Below, piece after piece: positions 45,934 to 54,407 of a DNA stretch of 64,000 bases. Every line of letters begins with the position of its first letter. Within the stretch, counting starts at the first letter, position 1. The notes below the pieces were generated by a model that was not told the origin of the DNA, ran no database searches, and was given only the letters and a program-made list of their open reading frames with translations. The position numbers were made by a program, and so were the translations under genes. The DNA is from an uncultured Geobacteraceae bacterium (lineage in GTDB: Bacteria; Desulfobacterota; Desulfuromonadia; Geobacterales; Pseudopelobacteraceae): positions 1 to 64,000 of the forward strand of contig CAIQWT010000082.1 in NCBI GenBank assembly GCA_903875605.1, written 5' to 3'.

Positions 45934-47081
45934 TTTACTCTAACCTTCATACCGTCATGAAATTTTACCATTAGCGACGGAGCGGCAACGGCAACCTTCT
46001 CGCTACCGTCAAGTCCTCCGGTAATCTCGGTAAAACTGTTCCTATCTATGAGCCCGATGGTAACCTTCTTATATTTGAGCGCACCGTTTTCGACAATCCA
46101 CACGCCTTGATTTTTGTCGTTAGTGACCAGTGCTGAAGAGGGGAGGGAAAGGACAGACTTTTTTGCTTCGGTCGTAATGTAAACCTCAGACTGTTCTCCA
46201 AGGCGGAAGTTTTTTAACGGTGGCATGAAAGCCACGTCAACCTGAAGCTCTTCGGTAACGCGATCGCTCTGACTGCCGACACGGGCCACCTGACCGGCCC
46301 ACTGTTCACCAGGTGAGGAGCGTAACAAGATGACGGCTTTCTTGCCAGCTGTTACTCCTTTCACCCGAGATTCGTCCACATTGGCCTTAACCCAGACAGT
46401 TCGAGGATCGGCCAGAGTAAAAATAATCTGGCCAGGCGTTGCTGTAGCTCCGTTTTCAAGATCACGGGTAATAATAACTCCATCATACGGAGCATACAGA
46501 CGGGTATCAGCAACCTTGCTGCGGGCAAATCCAAGAAGTGCCCGATTGGCAGCCTGTTCCATCTGAACCGCTTCCATTGCAGCAGAACTGCGTGCAACAT
46601 CTTCTCTGGCGACCTGAAATATGTTCTCGTACTGTTCTGCCTCCTGCTTGGAAACCATGCCGTCATCCAGAAGTGATTTAAAACGCCGGGTATTGTTCTC
46701 CGCCAGGATCAGATTGGCCCTGGCTTTCTGCAGATTGGCCTTTTCAACGTTCAGATTTGCACCCGACTTGCTGACACCTGCTTCAGATTGCTGCTGCTGT
46801 TGCAGCAGGTCATCACTTTCCAGTGTGGCTAGCAGTTGGCCGCGAGTGACATGATCACCCTGATCAGCATACAACGCCACTATCCGGCCGGTAATTTTAC
46901 TGGAAACACCAACCACGACCTTGGCCTCAACAGTTCCGTTGCCGTAAACTTGTGCAGACAGGTCACGTTTCTCAACAGTTAATAACGAAATTTTTGGCGA
47001 GGCAAGAAGCGTAAATTTGAAGGAGACTGTTACAGCCACAACTATGAAGATCCCGATCAGAAATTTTTTATTAGTTAACAT
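45930..47081 (-). CDS. Membrane-fusion (HlyD/MacA-like) efflux protein
   Basis: The 383-residue product has one N-terminal membrane helix, a lipoyl/biotinyl half motif (SSKITGRIVALYADQGDHVT near residue 62), a coiled coil (about 90-165, Gln- and Ala-rich), a second lipoyl half (LYAPYDGVIITRDLENGA) and a beta-barrel domain. It is the periplasmic adaptor of the exporter encoded by the next two genes, expected to dock on a TolC-type channel. It lies under the TetR regulator encoded just upstream. Confidence 0.92.
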   Translation of the reverse strand: MLTNKKFLIGIFIVVAVTVSFKFTLLASPKISLLTVEKRDLSAQVYGNGTVEAKVVVGVSSKITGRIVALYADQGDHVTRGQLLATLESDDLLQQQQQSEAGVSKSGANLNVEKANLQKARANLILAENNTRRFKSLLDDGMVSKQEAEQYENIFQVAREDVARSSAAMEAVQMEQAANRALLGFARSKVADTRLYAPYDGVIITRDLENGATATPGQIIFTLADPRTVWVKANVDESRVKGVTAGKKAVILLRSSPGEQWAGQVARVGSQSDRVTEELQVDVAFMPPLKNFRLGEQSEVYITTEAKKSVLSLPSSALVTNDKNQGVWIVENGALKYKKVTIGLIDRNSFTEITGGLDGSEKVAVAAPSLMVKFHDGMKVRVK

Positions 47082-47204
47082 ACTCAGTAGCTCCCATGTG
47101 TCAATTCCGTTTTCATTCTTGCTAATCCTGGTCAGTCAGATAAAGCAATAAAGGGACAGGCGGGGTAATATGTGATGATACGTTCACATCGATAGTAAAA
47201 AAAA

Positions 47205-47786
47205 TCAACGCACCATATTCAGAAAATTCAACCAAAGCTTCTTAGCCTCGCCTGTCATATCGCAATTTAATGCTGTGCAGCGAAGGGCTGTAAACTGGAT
47301 CATACCCAGCAGAGTCAGGGCAGTTTCCCTTGGTGAAATCTGCTGCCTCAGATCGCCCTCCTTTATGCCTGCAGCGAGCACACCGGTAATCGTTTCTACA
47401 TAAGCGCTGATTCGCTCTGTCATTACCTTGGCCAATACAGGATGCCCTAGCTGTATATCGTCTGAAAAAGCAAAGCGTGGGACTCCCGGGTACTCCGCAA
47501 TGAATTTAATGTGTGAAAAAAAGATCGTCTCCAACTTGTCCAGCGGTGTCCGACTGCCTGCTGCGGTCGTAGCAGCTGCGCCCATAACGGAACTGCCGAC
47601 AAAATCTGCAAGAGCCAGTAAAATAGCGTCCTTGCCATCGAAATGCCGATAGATATTAGCCTCACTCATGCCGGCTGAATCGGCAATTGAGCAGATCGTA
47701 AGGGCACGGACGCCTTTTTTGCCAACGACATCAAGGGCCGCCTGGATTATCTCCTCCTTACGGACTCGCGTACTTTTTTTTTCCAT
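47205..47786 (-). CDS. TetR/AcrR family regulator
   Basis: The 193-residue product has an N-terminal helix-turn-helix (KEEIIQAALDVVGKKGVRAL, then SIADSAGMSEANIYRHFDGK) and an all-helical ligand domain. ATG 47786 has AAGGTGG eight bases before it; GTG 47795 is the alternative. It sits directly before the exporter genes in the same direction and has a perfect palindrome in front of it, so it probably represses itself and the pump until an unknown ligand binds. Confidence 0.92.
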   Translation of the reverse strand: MEKKSTRVRKEEIIQAALDVVGKKGVRALTICSIADSAGMSEANIYRHFDGKDAILLALADFVGSSVMGAAATTAAGSRTPLDKLETIFFSHIKFIAEYPGVPRFAFSDDIQLGHPVLAKVMTERISAYVETITGVLAAGIKEGDLRQQISPRETALTLLGMIQFTALRCTALNCDMTGEAKKLWLNFLNMVR

Positions 47787-47802
47787 TAATGCCACCTTGT
47801 GT

Positions 47803-47814
47803 GAATACTTATTC
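47803..47814. promoter_or_regulatory. TetR operator candidate
   Basis: GAATA-CT-TATTC is a perfect palindrome 17 bases before the tetR start. It is the kind of short symmetrical site bound by TetR-family dimers. Confidence 0.55.
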
Positions 47815-47880
47815 GCATAATATTCAGGTTTACATATACAGTCAAGTGATTATTTGATGCAGTGATATTTAGCAGATATC

Positions 47881-47902
47881 AAAAAAGTTGCCGTAGCAAC
47901 CT
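47881..47902 (-). terminator. Terminator after the OmpR-type two-component genes
   Basis: Minus strand AAGGTTGC-TACG-GCAACTTT forms an eight-pair stem with one wobble and a tetraloop, followed by a T-run. It lies 33 bases beyond the kinase stop. Confidence 0.75.
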
Positions 47903-47934
47903 TCATAAATATTCACCCATAGCAACAAATCCAC

Positions 47935-49278
47935 TCACTCCAACAGCAAACGGAACGAAGTCCCTACCTCGGCCGAACTCCTTACGGAAACCGTGCCGCC
48001 ATGAGCCGTGACAAGCTCCTGCACAATTGCCAACCCCAAACCCAGACCCCCGTTTTTCCCTTTGTAGAAGCGCTCAAAAACATGTGGCAGTTCATTTTCC
48101 GGAATGCCACAACCGTTATCGGTAATTTCCAGACAGACGCGTTCACCTTCGGCAGATGCGATGATCACAACCCTGCCACAAGCAGCAATTGCCCTGATAC
48201 TGTTACTGACCAGATTGATAATAATCTGGCTGAGTCTATCTGGGTCGGCATTAAGACAAAGTGATTCAGGGCAATCAAGCAACATCACACCGTGCTTATC
48301 AGCAATAATTCGATCAAAACGCCCGATAATAGTTGCAAGATATGGTTTCAGTAAAAAGGTCTCCTTGTGCAGGCTCAAAGTGCTTGCCTCTGCCCGGGAC
48401 AATTCGTCAACACCATCCATAATTGCGGTCAGGCGACGCGCCTCATCATGCAGTGACTGGAGAGCACTCCGATCGGTCGGCAATACACTATCCAGCATTC
48501 CTTCAAGCTCACCGGAAATTATCGCCAATGGAGTGCGAAGTTCGTGTGCGGCGTTGGACAGCAGGTTACGACGCAGCTTTTCCTGAGCTTCCAGACGTAT
48601 AGCCATGCTGTTAAAACTCTGCGACAAACGGCCGATCTCATCATCTCCGGCGGTTTTGACGCGGCGGGACATTTCCCCCCTGGCGATGTCATCTGAAGCA
48701 TCAACAAGTTCGAGAATCGGGCGGGTGAGCCTCCTGGAAGCTATAATTCCAGCGAAGATCGAGATCAGCCCCAAAATTGTGACAGAAATAAGCAGCACCT
48801 TGTTAGAAGAATGGATAAAATAATCCTCTTTGATCTGATCGAGTATTCGTGCATCGAGGTGTCCGATTTCTTCCCCACGCAGATAAAGAGGATATTGAAC
48901 CGAGATACCATGTATAGATCCGGAATCGTATCCGGTTGCCTCCAGAACACGCTTGCGCATCAGCGGAGTCATCGCCGCTATAGCCTGCTCCGAATCGATC
49001 ACCGGATGGCCGGCACCATCAAACAGGCGCACCTCAACGCCAAGCTGAAGAGCCCATCCAAGATCCGTGGCAAGCGCATTGCGTTGCCACCCGGAATTAA
49101 CGTCATAACCTCCCTCAAGAAGCGCTACCACACGCTGAACCCGATCCTGCGATTCACCGTCCAGATATTTGGCAAAGTCACGCATTATGAGTTCGCGCAG
49201 CACAATTGCAGAGGAAAGGGCTATGGCAGAAATCAGAACAAACAGCAGTAGAAATTTGCAGCGCAGACTACAGCGCAT
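47935..49278 (-). CDS. Sensor histidine kinase with HAMP domain
   Basis: The 447-residue product starts at ATG 49278, overlapping the response regulator stop by 11 bases; 83 open codons further upstream lie within that gene and are not used. Two membrane helices (about 9-28 and 155-178) flank a periplasmic domain, then HAMP, a dimerisation domain with His in SNAAHELRTPLAIISGELEG near residue 245, and an HATPase domain (IINLVSNSIRA, DNGCGIPE, GLGLGLAIVQEL). This is the partner of the OmpR-type regulator. Its neighbours suggest it senses envelope or metal stress. Confidence 0.94.
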   Translation of the reverse strand: MRCSLRCKFLLLFVLISAIALSSAIVLRELIMRDFAKYLDGESQDRVQRVVALLEGGYDVNSGWQRNALATDLGWALQLGVEVRLFDGAGHPVIDSEQAIAAMTPLMRKRVLEATGYDSGSIHGISVQYPLYLRGEEIGHLDARILDQIKEDYFIHSSNKVLLISVTILGLISIFAGIIASRRLTRPILELVDASDDIARGEMSRRVKTAGDDEIGRLSQSFNSMAIRLEAQEKLRRNLLSNAAHELRTPLAIISGELEGMLDSVLPTDRSALQSLHDEARRLTAIMDGVDELSRAEASTLSLHKETFLLKPYLATIIGRFDRIIADKHGVMLLDCPESLCLNADPDRLSQIIINLVSNSIRAIAACGRVVIIASAEGERVCLEITDNGCGIPENELPHVFERFYKGKNGGLGLGLAIVQELVTAHGGTVSVRSSAEVGTSFRLLLE

Positions 49279-49972
49279 CGCGTTCTCCCGCAAACAGGTA
49301 ACCAACGCCATATACAGTTTTAAGGTACTTTGGATTGCGGGGATCTTTTTCAATTTTCTGGCGGAGATTTTTGATGTGGGCGTCAATACTGCGATCATAA
49401 CCGTCAAATTGATATCCGAGAGCACGGGATACCAGTTCATCACGGGTAAAAGTTCTGCCGGGAAATGAAGCGAGAGTGAGGAGAAGCTTAAACTCGGTCG
49501 GAGTAACCGAAATAACGTGACTTTCAATGGCTATCTGGTGGCGAAGACTATCTAGAACCAGTGCGCCTCCATTGCAAGACAAAAGACTATCAGGTGCTGA
49601 GGTATTACGCTCATAGCGTTTCAACACGGCTCTCAGGCGGCACACCAGCTCACGCGGGCTGGCCGGTTTGACCATGTAATCGTCGGCTCCGAGAGCAAAA
49701 CCAGCAATACGTTCTTCTTCAGATGATTTTGCTGTCAGCATGATAACGGGGAAATCACCAAGCTCTTTTAAACTCTGGCACAACTCTTCGCCACTGCCAT
49801 CCGGAAGGCCAAGATCAAGAATCACGGCCAGCGGAAGTTCTGCTTCGGCTTTTTGCAGAGCCTCACTGACAGTAGTTGCAAGGGTCGTTCTATAGTCAGC
49901 CCCTTCCAGATAGGCCTTCACAATCCTGGCGAGCTTGGTATCATCTTCAACAATCAGGACAGGAGGGAGCAC
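49268..49972 (-). CDS. OmpR-family response regulator
   Basis: The 234-residue product has a receiver domain (VLIVEDDTKLARIV, phospho-acceptor Asp53 in VILDLGLPDGSG, conserved Lys in YMVKPASPRELVCRL) and a C-terminal winged helix (LRHQIAIESHVISVTPTEFKLL, then DAHIKNLRQKIEKDPRNPKY). It follows the small exported-protein gene by seven bases and is coupled to the kinase gene, so the ZraP-like protein, the 139-residue protein and the two-component pair form one operon. Autoregulation is likely. Confidence 0.95.
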   Translation of the reverse strand: MLPPVLIVEDDTKLARIVKAYLEGADYRTTLATTVSEALQKAEAELPLAVILDLGLPDGSGEELCQSLKELGDFPVIMLTAKSSEEERIAGFALGADDYMVKPASPRELVCRLRAVLKRYERNTSAPDSLLSCNGGALVLDSLRHQIAIESHVISVTPTEFKLLLTLASFPGRTFTRDELVSRALGYQFDGYDRSIDAHIKNLRQKIEKDPRNPKYLKTVYGVGYLFAGERDAL

Positions 49973-49979
49973 TTGAACC

Positions 49980-50399
49980 TCAATCCAGTGAGCGGATGCG
50001 ACCGGAGCGTTTGTCGATCATGACCCGATCAATGATTTTGCCGTCTTTATCGAGAATTTCAGCTCTGAAACCCCATTTCTTTTCGATGACCCCGGAAACG
50101 CTAAATTCCTGGCCGGTGAAATGACTCAGGAGAAGAGTGCGAGCCTCCAAAGCTGTCGCCACAGGCTGGCTGGCACCGTACCAGTCGCCGCGACGTTTGC
50201 CACAACGACCCCTCATCTCCGGCCTGCATGCCCCTTCCCCTCCCCTGCACCACGATGGACCGCTGTCGCAGTCTTTTTTCCCAACGTGCTGCCGACAGTT
50301 CTTTCCTTCACCTGCACCAATCTCAGTTTGAGTGGCTGCGACAGGTTGTGCCGCCAGCAAAAGCACAAACAGCAGTGATGAAAAAAGGAACTGTTTCAT
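49980..50399 (-). CDS. Exported Cys-containing protein with PepSY-like C-terminus
   Basis: The 139-residue product has a signal peptide (MKQFLFSSLLFVLLLAAQPV, then AAT), a mid part rich in Cys, Gly and Arg (NCRQHVGKKDCDSGPSWCRGG, five Cys in about 45 residues, given here in part), and a C-terminal beta motif (FRAEILDKDGKIIDRVMIDK) like the short PepSY repeats of metal-responsive envelope proteins. It lies between the ZraP-like gene and the regulator. Function unknown, probably linked with the same stress. Confidence 0.65.
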   Translation of the reverse strand: MKQFLFSSLLFVLLLAAQPVAATQTEIGAGEGKNCRQHVGKKDCDSGPSWCRGGEGACRPEMRGRCGKRRGDWYGASQPVATALEARTLLLSHFTGQEFSVSGVIEKKWGFRAEILDKDGKIIDRVMIDKRSGRIRSLD

Positions 50400-50418
50400 T
50401 TTCTAAACTCCATAAAAC

Positions 50419-50448
50419 AGTGCCCGTAACTTGAAGCTGCCGGGCACT
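50419..50448 (-). terminator. Stem-loop after the ZraP-like gene, probable attenuator
   Basis: AGTGCCCG and CGGGCACT pair perfectly over eight bases with a 14-base loop, eight bases beyond the zraP-like stop; GTTTTATGGAG follows on the minus strand. The weak T-run suggests partial termination or differential mRNA stability, lowering expression of the downstream regulator genes. Confidence 0.6.
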
Positions 50449-50455
50449 CTCCAGA

Positions 50456-50890
50456 TTACTGTTTACCGCAGGGACCACTGTTGCAGCCGCCGTTGCCTTT
50501 ACCACAGCCACCCATACCTTTTTTATCCACTCCGCCACCTCTCTGGCCGCACTCACCATCGCTCTTGCCAACAGGAAGACCACTCAGGGTACGGATGTCC
50601 TGAATTTTTGTCTGAATAATCCTGATTTCGGCTTGAAGAGCAGCGATTTTTGCCGTATCAGGAGTGGCCTTCAGGTTTTCACGCTGCGCTTCAAAACGTT
50701 TGGTCATCATTTCCTGGCGCATATCAATAGTGTCGGCCTGAAACTTACGAAACTGATCAGTAGGTACGGCAGCCTGCTGGGCACAATCACCACACCCTCC
50801 ACCCATACCGTTTTTAAAACTGGCATCTGCGCTGCTAAACATGGTAACCGCCAATACGAGAACTATTGCTGCTACGGACACTTTTTTCAT
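50456..50890 (-). CDS. ZraP/Spy-like periplasmic metal or stress protein
   Basis: The 144-residue product has a signal peptide (cleavage near SADA/SFK), a helical core (about 45-100, IDMRQEMMTKRFEAQRENLK and IAALQAEIRIIQTKIQDIRT) of the ZraP/CpxP/Spy type, and Cys/Gly clusters at both ends (GGGCGDCAQQ and GGCGKGNGGCNSGPCGKQ). ZraP is a zinc-binding periplasmic chaperone that tunes its own two-component system, which fits the regulator and kinase genes downstream. The Cys tails add metal-binding capacity beyond typical ZraP. A CCCCC-flanked GGGGGAAG site precedes the ATG. Confidence 0.8.
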   Translation of the reverse strand: MKKVSVAAIVLVLAVTMFSSADASFKNGMGGGCGDCAQQAAVPTDQFRKFQADTIDMRQEMMTKRFEAQRENLKATPDTAKIAALQAEIRIIQTKIQDIRTLSGLPVGKSDGECGQRGGGVDKKGMGGCGKGNGGCNSGPCGKQ

Positions 50891-50992
50891 TTTACTTCCC
50901 CCTTTAATGTGTAATTGATGGTTTCACTTTATACGAATGATTAGAAGATTGTATGAAGGAATTGTGAACAATTGTGAAGACACTTTTTTCCG

Positions 50993-51793
50993 TTACCTAC
51001 TTACATCTGCAGAAAGCAGAATAATGGATTCCAGTTCATTGGCCTCAGCGTCTGTAAGCGTTACAGGCAGCATCCTGGATCCCGGCCTTATCTCTCGAGG
51101 ATTTTTCAGCCAGTCTTTCAGGTTTTTAGCACTCCAGGCTTCATTATTACGAAAAGTCTTCGGATAATATTCAGAAAACAGTCCGGATAGATTTGGCCCG
51201 ATTTCACCGGTTCCAATTGCGCCGGACCGAAGACTCAGCAAACGGTGACAACTGCCGCATTTAGTTGAAAATACATCCGTGTTCTTTTTACCGGAATTAT
51301 TGAAATGCACCCTAACTGGTGCTGTTTCATCTGTGTTACGTCCCTGGGAACCGGCTAAAACAACATTTACAAGAGTGGTTACCCGCTCTTCATCAAGAGC
51401 GAAATTCGGCATATGTGCCACCGGGTGGCGGATCGATGTCGCAAGCTCCCCGGCGGTTTTTCTGGTTGCAGCAGCATCAAGGTTCACCGCAGTACGGTTC
51501 CCGCGTCCGGCACTGACATGACAGCGCCGGCAGGCGAGTTGATTCATCAGCTGCTCACCTTCTTTTATCTGCGCCGCATTACCGAGAGTAAAACGGGCAT
51601 ATTTCCCCGCGCGTAACCCGGCATGGGCAATGTTCTTGCGTTCTGACTCCGGATTGCCCCGATGGCAGTGACTGCAGCTGCCGAGTTCCACATAATGTGA
51701 AGGATGGCAGGGGAGGCAGAGCTGACGAGACGGCGCTCCCCACGCTGGCAGGGCCGAAACAAGCGTGATAACAATTAAAAGACCAGAGACCAA
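50993..51793 (-). CDS. Tetrahaem c-type cytochrome of the cytochrome bc-like complex
   Basis: The product (about 266 residues) opens with a hydrophobic segment and has four haem motifs: CLPCH and CSHCH close together near residues 30-45, then CRRCH near 85 and CGSCH near 185. The last two begin class-I cytochrome c domains, each with a possible Met ligand (HMPNF and SRMLPV). No ATG fits; TTG at 51793 with GGGGGG before it is the best start, overlapping the cytochrome b gene by 19 bases. It probably takes electrons from the Rieske/b module in the periplasm. Confidence 0.82.
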   Translation of the reverse strand: MVSGLLIVITLVSALPAWGAPSRQLCLPCHPSHYVELGSCSHCHRGNPESERKNIAHAGLRAGKYARFTLGNAAQIKEGEQLMNQLACRRCHVSAGRGNRTAVNLDAAATRKTAGELATSIRHPVAHMPNFALDEERVTTLVNVVLAGSQGRNTDETAPVRVHFNNSGKKNTDVFSTKCGSCHRLLSLRSGAIGTGEIGPNLSGLFSEYYPKTFRNNEAWSAKNLKDWLKNPREIRPGSRMLPVTLTDAEANELESIILLSADVSR

Positions 51794-52185
51794 TTGGCCC
51801 CCCTGAAAAACATTGCCACGAATGTCAAAGCTACAATAACGATAGCCAATATTATCGTAACCGTTGAAACTGTCTTCTGCTGGTGGGGAAACCAGTGCCC
51901 CCGCTGAATATGTGTGCCGGCAGGCAGCCATGGCAGCAGTAAAAACAGACAACCCAACAGCATGGCCGGATAGATCATCAAGCGCGACCAACTGACCAGC
52001 TCCTGAATCCAGAGCAGAAACCAGGCGGATTTTGCCGGGTTCGGGGTTACAGCGGGATTGGCCTGTTCTTGGAGCGGTACCGGAATTATTGCAGCCAGCA
52101 ACAGGAGTGACGCCAACATCGTGCCCATGGAACGGGTTATAAGTTTAAAAAAATGAGGGGAGCTTTTAACATATCCGCTTTTCAT
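51775..52185 (-). CDS. Cytochrome b C-terminal subunit (subunit IV-like)
   Basis: The 136-residue product has three membrane helices and the segment NPAVTPNPAKSAWFLLWIQE near residue 44, equivalent to the Pro-rich quinol-side loop before helix F of cytochrome b (PEWY region, here without an exact PEWY). It corresponds to subunit IV of the b6f complex. It overlaps the b6-like gene by four bases. Together the two genes make one split cytochrome b. Confidence 0.85.
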   Translation of the reverse strand: MKSGYVKSSPHFFKLITRSMGTMLASLLLLAAIIPVPLQEQANPAVTPNPAKSAWFLLWIQELVSWSRLMIYPAMLLGCLFLLLPWLPAGTHIQRGHWFPHQQKTVSTVTIILAIVIVALTFVAMFFRGANWSLVF

Positions 52186-52802
52186 AAATATGGCAGAACC
52201 CCCTTGTTTTTTCTAACTCGATAGAAGTGCAACAGCGAAAGTGCCATCACTCCCAGCGGGATAATAACAATATGGAGTGCATAAAAACGAAGCAGAGACA
52301 ACCCCTGCCCGACACCATCCGGCACAAGTAGAGAGCGGAAAAATGATCCGAACGGCAGCGTAGCCAGTAGTTCCATACCGGTCTGCGTAGCCCAGAAAGC
52401 CAACTGATCAAATGGGAGAAGGTAACCGGTATATGCTTCAAACAGCGCAAGAAACAGCAGCAGGCAGCCGATTACCCAATTAAGCTGCCTTGGGTGCTGG
52501 TAGGCCCCGGTCAGGATCACCCGCAGAGTGTGCAGCAGTATCAGCACCAGCAATGTGTGAGATGTCAGGCGGTGCAGGCCTCGTAGATACTTGCCACCCC
52601 AGACCGAAGACTCCAGGAACAGCACCGAACTGAATGCCCTTTCCGGTGTAGGCTGATAGTAAATAAGCAGCAGCATACCACTGGCAAGCATCATCAAAAA
52701 GGCGGCGAAAGCGAGTCCTCCCAGGCAGAAAGTATATCCGAAGCGAAGGTTACGCTCCAGAACCACACGGGGAAAGAGATGTTTGAGAAAATCAGTGATC
52801 AT
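52182..52802 (-). CDS. Cytochrome b6-like N-terminal cytochrome b subunit
   Basis: The 206-residue product has four membrane helices and both haem-b His pairs: HRLTSHTLLVLILLH (13 residues between) near residue 76 and HIVIIPLGVMALSLLH (14 residues between) near 177. The spacing 13 and 14 is that of cytochrome b6. The loop TGAYQHPRQLNW after the first pair also fits. It would oxidise menaquinol in the inner membrane, with subunit IV (next gene), the Rieske protein and the tetrahaem cytochrome. Confidence 0.92.
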   Translation of the reverse strand: MITDFLKHLFPRVVLERNLRFGYTFCLGGLAFAAFLMMLASGMLLLIYYQPTPERAFSSVLFLESSVWGGKYLRGLHRLTSHTLLVLILLHTLRVILTGAYQHPRQLNWVIGCLLLFLALFEAYTGYLLPFDQLAFWATQTGMELLATLPFGSFFRSLLVPDGVGQGLSLLRFYALHIVIIPLGVMALSLLHFYRVRKNKGVLPYL

Positions 52803-53056
52803 GGCTGATTATATATCACAGTTATCAGGAGATTGGTACGATTGAGCGCCTGAAATCGGTTCATGAAACAGAGGGGCACATAAACATCGATAAAACACCG
52901 ACATTATGGGTATATACCCTCATGCTGCCTGAAGGATCACAGTATTTTAAGATTTTCTCTGTGTCTCCCTGTTGAACTGTTTTTTTCAAGGTGTATTATT
53001 TGGAAACTGCCTGTGCTATTCTCCCGCCCGACATCAAACCTGAAGAGGAGAGCGGT

Positions 53057-53977
53057 ATGACCTCCATTACTGATGCACTCATTCCCGTACTGGCACTGAT
53101 CCTGGCCGGCTTTGTTATACAGCGCACCAACTTCCTCCCGCCATCGTTCTGGCCATCGGCCGAAAAGCTGACTTATTTCCTGCTCATGCCGGCAACCCTG
53201 ATCCACAACATGGCAGGCAAACAGATCGGCACCCTGCCGTGGCTTAAAATTCTGCTGACTGTGGAGGGTGCAGTACTTTCGAGTGCCTTGCTGGTAACTC
53301 TCTGGTGGTTTGCCAACCGGCGCATGGGAGGCCCGGCTTTTACATCCCTTTTTCAAGGTGGAGTACGTTTTAACACCTTCGTGGCACTGGCTCTGGCAGA
53401 AAACCTGTTTGGCAAAGACGGACTGTTTCTGGCGGCAATGGGGGCAGGCTTCATGATTATACTGATCAACGTGCTTTGCGTTTCGGCCTTTTCTCTGGCG
53501 GTTAATAACGGTACGGGTATGAGTTTTAAGCGACTTCTGACAGATCTGCTGCGCAATCCGCTAATTATCGGCTGTGTCATTGGAGTGGGACTGAACGCCT
53601 CAGGCTTAAAACTGCCGCTGGCGATTGACGGCATTCTGGCTTTGGGTGGAAAAGCGGCCTTTCCGGTGGGATTGATGGCTGTAGGTGCGGCCTATCGGGC
53701 CGACAACCTGATGCTGCATTGGCATCCACTGGTGGTAACCAGCACAGTGCAGTTTTTCTGCAAGCCCATTATCGCATGGGGGCTGGCAACATATCTTGGC
53801 CTGACCGGTGTAGCCTTAAGTGTAGCGGTGTTGCTGTTCAGCGTCCCGACAGCCCCCTCGGCCTATATACTCTCCAGACAGATGGGAGGCGACCACGACA
53901 GCATGGCCGCCATCATCACTGTACAGACCTGCCTGTCGTTTATCACCCTGCCGCTTACGATATGGCTGTTGCGCTGA
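53057..53977 (+). CDS. AEC-family (auxin efflux carrier-like) transporter
   Basis: The 306-residue product has about ten membrane helices in two inverted halves, with LIPVLALILAGFVIQRTNFLP at the start (given in part) and FSVPTAPSAYILSRQMGGD near residue 275. ATG 53057 has GAGGAGAG before it; 22 further codons are open upstream. AEC transporters move small carboxylates or amino acids. It is on the plus strand between the Rieske and cytochrome b genes and so splits the cytochrome set; nothing suggests it belongs to electron transfer. Confidence 0.88.
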   Translation: MTSITDALIPVLALILAGFVIQRTNFLPPSFWPSAEKLTYFLLMPATLIHNMAGKQIGTLPWLKILLTVEGAVLSSALLVTLWWFANRRMGGPAFTSLFQGGVRFNTFVALALAENLFGKDGLFLAAMGAGFMIILINVLCVSAFSLAVNNGTGMSFKRLLTDLLRNPLIIGCVIGVGLNASGLKLPLAIDGILALGGKAAFPVGLMAVGAAYRADNLMLHWHPLVVTSTVQFFCKPIIAWGLATYLGLTGVALSVAVLLFSVPTAPSAYILSRQMGGDHDSMAAIITVQTCLSFITLPLTIWLLR

Positions 53978-54011
53978 CCTGTGGCTCCTTGGTCAGCTGA
54001 AACAGTTGTCA

Positions 54012-54407
54012 TTACCCAACCACTTCAACCCGCCCTTCCCTGACTTCAACCTTCATTCTTACCAGCGCTCTATCCGCCGGACCTTTAAGCACCTTCCCAT
54101 GACGGTCAAAACGGCTACCGTGGCAGGGGCACGAAAGTGCATCCTCCGTGACGGTCACTGTACAGCCGAGATGAGTACAGATTAGACTTAATGCGTAATA
54201 ATTCGCATCGTCCCTGAACAGTGCCAGGCGCTCGTTGCGGAACAACAGCGCCCCTCCCGGCGGCACATCAGCTGCGGCAGCGCTTACCAGTACACGGCGC
54301 TTTCCGGTCGAACGCGGGATAAGATACCGTACCAGCACTACACCGGAGGCAAGCAGCAGGGTCAGGGTCGTGATGAATTTTCGACGCGTTTGAGGAATGT
54401 TTTCCAT
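54012..54407 (-). CDS. Rieske [2Fe-2S] protein
   Basis: The 131-residue product begins with a twin-arginine-like signal (TRRKFITTLTLLLASGVV), whose hydrophobic segment would stay as the membrane anchor. The cluster motifs are complete: CTHLGC near residue 77 and CPCHGSRFD near 93. It is short, as in b6f-type and free-standing Rieske proteins. It overlaps the nine-haem cytochrome gene by 46 bases. It is the natural partner of the split cytochrome b on the far side of the AEC gene. Confidence 0.94.
   Translation of the reverse strand: MENIPQTRRKFITTLTLLLASGVVLVRYLIPRSTGKRRVLVSAAAADVPPGGALLFRNERLALFRDDANYYALSLICTHLGCTVTVTEDALSCPCHGSRFDRHGKVLKGPADRALVRMKVEVREGRVEVVG

Noticed and set aside
49279-49527. 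N-terminal extension of the HAMP-type histidine kinase by 83 residues
   Set aside because: It lies within the response regulator gene in another frame and would precede the natural membrane helix at MRCSLRCK.
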